Shown here one piece after another: positions 5,438 to 7,602 of a stretch of 7,602 bases of DNA. Location: NCBI GenBank assembly GCA_015487455.1, contig WFPR01000106.1:1-7602 (forward strand), read 5' to 3'. A program made the translations under genes and the position numbers. This DNA is from Candidatus Bipolaricaulota bacterium (GTDB lineage: Bacteria > Bipolaricaulota > Bipolaricaulia > RBG-16-55-9). Numbering within the stretch: position 1 is the stretch's first letter; each line of letters opens with the position of its first letter. The notes under the pieces are model-generated. The model had not been told where the DNA came from. It made no database searches and was given only the letters and a program-made list of their open reading frames with translations.

Positions 5438-6485
5438 CCGCCAGCCGCTCCAACACGCCCCTGAGCACCCCGATGGCGCGCTCGTACTCCCGCAGATTGA
5501 GGCGCTCCTCGGGGGTGTGGTCGAGCGCGGAGTCGCCGGGGCCGTAGGCCCCCAGCCCCAGGGGCGGCCGCCAGCGCTGGAGTAAATTTAAGTCAGAGGT
5601 CCCCGTCTTGCGCTTAAGGCGGGGCTGGGCGCCCAGGGCGCGCACACCCCCCGAAAAGGCCCGCACCAGCGGGCTTCCCCTGTCACCAAGCACGGGCGGG
5701 ACGAACTCGCCCCACTCCAGCTCCGCCCGGCCCTTGAGCCCCTCGGCGGCCCGCTGCAGGTGGGCCACGGGGAAGCGCGGCGGCACCCGGGCGTTCAGCA
5801 GCAGCTCGACCCGCTGGGCGTTCCCGCCCTCCAGATCCAGGGTCTGAACCCGCAGCAGGCGCAGCGTGAGCTGCTCGAAGCCCGCGCCCAACACGCCCTG
5901 TCGGGCGTAAACCCCCCGGAGGGCTTCGTAAAAGCGGAGAGCCTCCTCGGGGGCGGTGGGCTCGGGCGCGCCCGCGTGGGCCCTCGGCTTCTTTAAAGAG
6001 TAGCGCAGCGTGAACGAACCCTTGTAGCCCAGGGTGAGCGCGTCCCAGCCGCTCGGCTCCCCGACGATCAGCGCGTCGGGCGGCGGGAGCGTCCGCAGCA
6101 GGTGCTTCGCCCCCCGCGACCCGCCCTCCTCGTCGACGCAGCCCACCACGGTGACCGTGAGTTCATCGCTCCGGACGAAGGCGGCCGCGGCCTCCACGAA
6201 GGCCGCCAGTGCCCCCTTCGCGTCCACGCTCCCCCGCCCGTGGAGCACCCCATCTTTGACGTGGACGGGCAGCTCGCCCGGCACCGTGTCGACGTGCCCG
6301 ATCAAATACACATGCAGGGGGCCCCGTCCGGCCCGCCCGACGGCGTTGCCCGCTTTGTCGACGGAGGCGGCCAACCCGCGGGCCTCCATCTCGGCCACGA
6401 GCAGCTCGACGGCCTCCCGCTCGTGGCCCGTCGGGCTGTAACAGCGCACCAGCCTCTCGACGAGGGTCCCTTTCTCGTTGCTCAT
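5394..6485 (-). CDS. lysK: [LysW]-lysine/ornithine hydrolase LysK
   Basis: A 363-residue M20-family zinc hydrolase that releases lysine (or ornithine in bifunctional versions) from the gamma-glutamyl link to the carrier protein LysW, the last step of the LysW-dependent pathway. Metal and catalytic residues are present: H64 and D66 in LIGHVDTVPG, D88 in GRGSVDAKG, E119 and E120 in VDEEGG, E143 in VGEPSG and H323 in DSALDHTPEE. The KTGTSDLN (293-300) and AYGPGDSALDHTPEE (313-327) blocks mark LysK against ArgE or DapE. The lysJ partner upstream on the same strand supports this. The tail from residue 351 (Arg/Ala rich) lies in the 44-bp overlap with rseP and looks like antisense read-through rather than a conserved end. 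The ATG at 6485 lies in an 11-bp tandem duplication and lacks a clear ribosome site. Confidence 0.92.
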   Translation of the reverse strand: MSNEKGTLVERLVRCYSPTGHEREAVELLVAEMEARGLAASVDKAGNAVGRAGRGPLHVYLIGHVDTVPGELPVHVKDGVLHGRGSVDAKGALAAFVEAAAAFVRSDELTVTVVGCVDEEGGSRGAKHLLRTLPPPDALIVGEPSGWDALTLGYKGSFTLRYSLKKPRAHAGAPEPTAPEEALRFYEALRGVYARQGVLGAGFEQLTLRLLRVQTLDLEGGNAQRVELLLNARVPPRFPVAHLQRAAEGLKGRAELEWGEFVPPVLGDRGSPLVRAFSGGVRALGAQPRLKRKTGTSDLNLLQRWRPPLGLGAYGPGDSALDHTPEERLNLREYERAIGVLRGVLERLAATARPRAAAGCRSR

Positions 6486-6496
6486 TCGTTGCTCAT
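6475..6496 (-). repeat. 11-bp perfect tandem duplication at the lysK start codon
   Basis: On the minus strand ATGAGCAACGA occurs twice without a gap (plus 6486-6496 and 6475-6485). The downstream copy is the lysK start. Since 11 is not a multiple of 3, the upstream ATG is out of frame and soon stops. Confidence 0.9.
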
Positions 6497-6501
6497 TTCA
6501 T
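6482..6501 (-). other. Two stop-start overlapping mini-ORFs before lysK
   Basis: ATG AAA TGA (6501-6493) ends by overlapping, as ATGA, the ATG of a second mini-ORF encoding MSNE-stop (6496-6482). The TGA of that one overlaps, again as ATGA, the lysK ATG. The arrangement is directly visible; that it acts by termination-reinitiation is a guess. Confidence 0.4.
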
Positions 6502-6512
6502 TCAGCCCGTTT

Positions 6513-6539
6513 TAGCCCGGCGGCTAAAGCCGCGGGCTA
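6513..6539. repeat. REP-like hairpin 1, next to lysK
   Basis: Left arm TAGCCCGGCGGC and right arm GCCGCGGGCTA pair over 11 bp around a TAAA loop, with one extra G bulged in the left arm. A bulged GC-rich stem of this size is typical of REP elements tied to RAYT transposases. Confidence 0.7.
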
Positions 6540-6548
6540 TTGTTTGCA

Positions 6549-6565
6549 AAGCCCCTGCGGGGCTT
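6549..6565. repeat. REP-like hairpin 2, at the transposase stop codon
   Basis: AAGCCCC-TGC-GGGGCTT, a perfect 7-bp stem with a 3-nt loop. On the minus strand it begins within the transposase TAA and may act as a weak terminator or barrier to exonucleases, though no strong U tract follows. Its AGCCCCTG core recurs in inverted orientation in hairpin 4. Confidence 0.7.
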
Positions 6566-6980
6566 ACCCTTTGACCAAACGCTCGAACTCCTCGTTCAAG
6601 GCGCCCCGGGCGTGACGGGCTTTTTGCTCGCGCACGTACGCCGCCACGCGGGGGACCGCTTCGCGGCTCACGGTGAAAGCCCCATAGCCCTTTTGCCATT
6701 TGAAGAACTTGCCAGGTCGAAGCTCATGCGTGACCAAATGGGACGAAGCCCCTTTGACCTCCTGCACGAGCTTAGCCAGCGCGAGGGAGCTGGGAAATCG
6801 CACGAGGAGGTGTACATGATCGGGAAGGCCGCCAATGGCTAGCGGTTCCGCTCCTAAAGCTCGACATTTTGCTGCAATGGCAGCGTACACGCGCGGCTCG
6901 ATGTCGGGAGTGATCAAAGGCTCTCGTTCCCAAGTGGCCCAAACGATGTGACAGTACAGCTCTGTGTGCGTTTCGGCCAT
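6564..6980 (-). CDS. IS200-like/REP-associated Y1 HUH transposase
   Basis: A 138-residue transposase of the Y1_Tnp family, which nicks and rejoins single-stranded DNA at hairpins through a phosphotyrosine link. The HUH motif is DHVHLLV (54-60, His55 and His57) and the likely nucleophile is Tyr115 in YVREQKARH. The KLVQEVKGASS (70-80) and WQKGYGAFTVS (95-105) blocks are typical of the short solo transposases grouped with RAYTs. The length is full for the family and no residue needed for catalysis is missing, so it may be active. Codon use is less GC-biased than in lysK and lysJ, a sign of foreign origin. The ATG start has only a weak upstream ribosome site. An IS200 proper and a domesticated RAYT cannot be told apart without genome-wide hairpin counts. 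Confidence 0.9.
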   Translation of the reverse strand: MAETHTELYCHIVWATWEREPLITPDIEPRVYAAIAAKCRALGAEPLAIGGLPDHVHLLVRFPSSLALAKLVQEVKGASSHLVTHELRPGKFFKWQKGYGAFTVSREAVPRVAAYVREQKARHARGALNEEFERLVKG

Positions 6981-7002
6981 GGCCGACTCGCTGAAACGAA
7001 CT

Positions 7003-7020
7003 AGCCTGCCTTGGCAGGCT
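7003..7020. repeat. Hairpin 3, upstream of the transposase
   Basis: AGCCTGCC-TT-GGCAGGCT, a perfect 8-bp inverted repeat with a 2-nt centre, 22 bp before the transposase start codon. It could be a transposase recognition hairpin or the terminator of lysJ. Confidence 0.65.
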
Positions 7021-7029
7021 TCGCAACCT

Positions 7030-7602
7030 CTAGCCCGCCCCTTCAGGGGCTGGGCTTTCTTGCAGCACCTCGTGTAACACTTCCACGGCTCGATCCACGT
7101 GCGCCCGCTCGATGACGAGGGGCGGCAGGAAGCGCACCACCGTGGGCCCGGCGCTCAGCGCGAGCACGCCCCGCCGCCTCAGGGCGTCGAGCACGGGCGC
7201 GGCCTTGAAGCGCAGCTGCACCCCCAGCATCAGCCCGACCCCCCGCGCCTCCCGCACTTTATCGGGGAACTCCTCGACGAGCCCCTGAAGCTCCTTCAAG
7301 AAGTACGCCCCCAGCTCGCGGCTCCTTTCCAGCAGCCCGTCGCGCTCGACCGTCTCCAGCACGGCGAGGGCCGCCCGGCAGGCCAAGGGGTTCCCGCCGA
7401 AGGTGCTCCCGTGCTGCCCCCGCCGGAAGCTCAAGCTCGAGCGGAAGACCGTGGCCCCGATCGGGACGCCCCCGCCCAGCCCCTTGCCAAAGCAGACGAC
7501 GTCGGGCACGACCCCCTCGCGCTCGCTGTAGAGCCAGGCGCCCGTCCGCAGCCCCGTCTGGACTTCATCCAAAATGAGCAGGGCGCCGTGGGCCGCGCAC
7601 AG
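7030..7602 (-). CDS. lysJ: [LysW]-aminoadipate/glutamate semialdehyde transaminase LysJ, 5' end outside window
   Basis: The C-terminal 190 residues of a class III PLP aminotransferase; the N-terminal half lies beyond the right edge, and the frame is open to base 7602. Counting from the first visible codon, D12 in LILDEVQTG contacts the PLP ring nitrogen and K40 in FGKGLGGGVPIGA forms the Schiff base; GSTFGGNPLACRAA binds the phosphate. The VLALSAGPTVVRFLPPLVIE stretch resembles LysJ/ArgD proteins. The enzyme passes an amino group from glutamate to the LysW-bound semialdehyde; next to lysK this fits LysW-dependent lysine, possibly also arginine, synthesis. Two features are odd: one Gly fewer than usual in QTGLRTG, and a C-terminal tail SPAPEGAG plus stop encoded by a REP-like hairpin. 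ArgD of the acetylated pathway is the alternative. Confidence 0.9.
   Translation of the reverse strand: MCAAHGALLILDEVQTGLRTGAWLYSEREGVVPDVVCFGKGLGGGVPIGATVFRSSLSFRRGQHGSTFGGNPLACRAALAVLETVERDGLLERSRELGAYFLKELQGLVEEFPDKVREARGVGLMLGVQLRFKAAPVLDALRRRGVLALSAGPTVVRFLPPLVIERAHVDRAVEVLHEVLQESPAPEGAG
7032..7056. repeat. REP-like hairpin 4, inside the lysJ 3' end
   Basis: Left arm AGCCCGCCCC and right arm GGGGCTGGGCT form a 10-bp stem around a TTCA loop, with a single T bulged at 7051. The bulge lies five pairs from the base, much as in hairpin 1. It encodes the last eight residues of LysJ and the first base of its stop codon on the minus strand. Confidence 0.7.

Larger units (their letters stand above)
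6513..7056 (-). mobile_element. RAYT/IS200-like element with flanking hairpins between lysJ and lysK
   Basis: A single Y1 transposase gene is bracketed on each side by a pair of GC-rich hairpins, two of which share the AGCCCCTG core in opposite orientation. The whole stretch interrupts what would otherwise be adjacent lysJ and lysK, and the transposase gene is visibly richer in A and T. No tnpB, passenger gene or target duplication of classical kind is seen, as expected for HUH single-strand elements. The exact ends are inferred from the outer hairpins. Confidence 0.62.

Noticed and set aside
6475..6496. The 11-bp duplication as a transposon target-site duplication
   Set aside because: The copies are directly adjacent instead of flanking the element, and HUH Y1 transposases do not create target duplications.
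6513..7057. Hairpins as a CRISPR array or tRNA-like genes
   Set aside because: The four hairpins differ in sequence and spacing, with a protein gene between them; there are no regular repeats and spacers and no cloverleaf.

Overview
The window is GC-rich, tightly packed bacterial DNA with no rRNA, tRNA or CRISPR. Codons end mostly in G or C, genes overlap at start/stop codons, and two partners of the LysW-dependent lysine (or arginine) pathway lie side by side (lysJ, lysK). Together these suggest a bacterium related to Thermus, Truepera or other Deinococcota. Some Chloroflexota and other deep-branching thermophile-type lineages carry the same pathway, so the assignment is an inference.

Layout. 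At 53-1353 a four-helix CopD/DUF4149-like membrane protein is coupled by an ATGA overlap to a nitrilase-superfamily amidase. At 1369-2589 (minus) lies a lipoprotein of the PQQ-type glucose/sorbosone dehydrogenase family, convergent with the amidase. Its promoter region (2590-2783) is shared with the divergent tilS (2784-3839), the tRNA(Ile) lysidine synthetase. tilS overlaps rseP (3827-5437), a site-2 intramembrane protease that seems to carry three PDZ-like units instead of the usual one or two. rseP converges on, and overlaps by 44 bp, lysK (5394-6485, minus). Upstream of lysK on the same strand lies lysJ (7030 to beyond the right edge).

The most unusual part is 6475-7057, between lysJ and lysK. 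A small IS200/RAYT-type HUH transposase (6564-6980, minus), less GC-rich than its neighbours, is bracketed by four compact GC-rich hairpins with REP-like features. One hairpin supplies the last eight codons and the stop codon of lysJ. On the other side the lysK start lies in an 11-bp perfect tandem duplication. This creates two tiny ORFs whose stop codons overlap the next ATG. The module therefore seems to have been inserted into a lysJ-lysK operon and to have reshaped both of its boundaries.

The other genes do housekeeping work: LysJ and LysK are expected to carry out the transamination and the release of the amino acid from its LysW carrier; TilS modifies the tRNA(Ile) anticodon; RseP probably takes part in envelope signalling or clears remnant signal peptides. 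The amidase, the CopD-like protein and the PQQ-type lipoprotein have no clear substrate from context.
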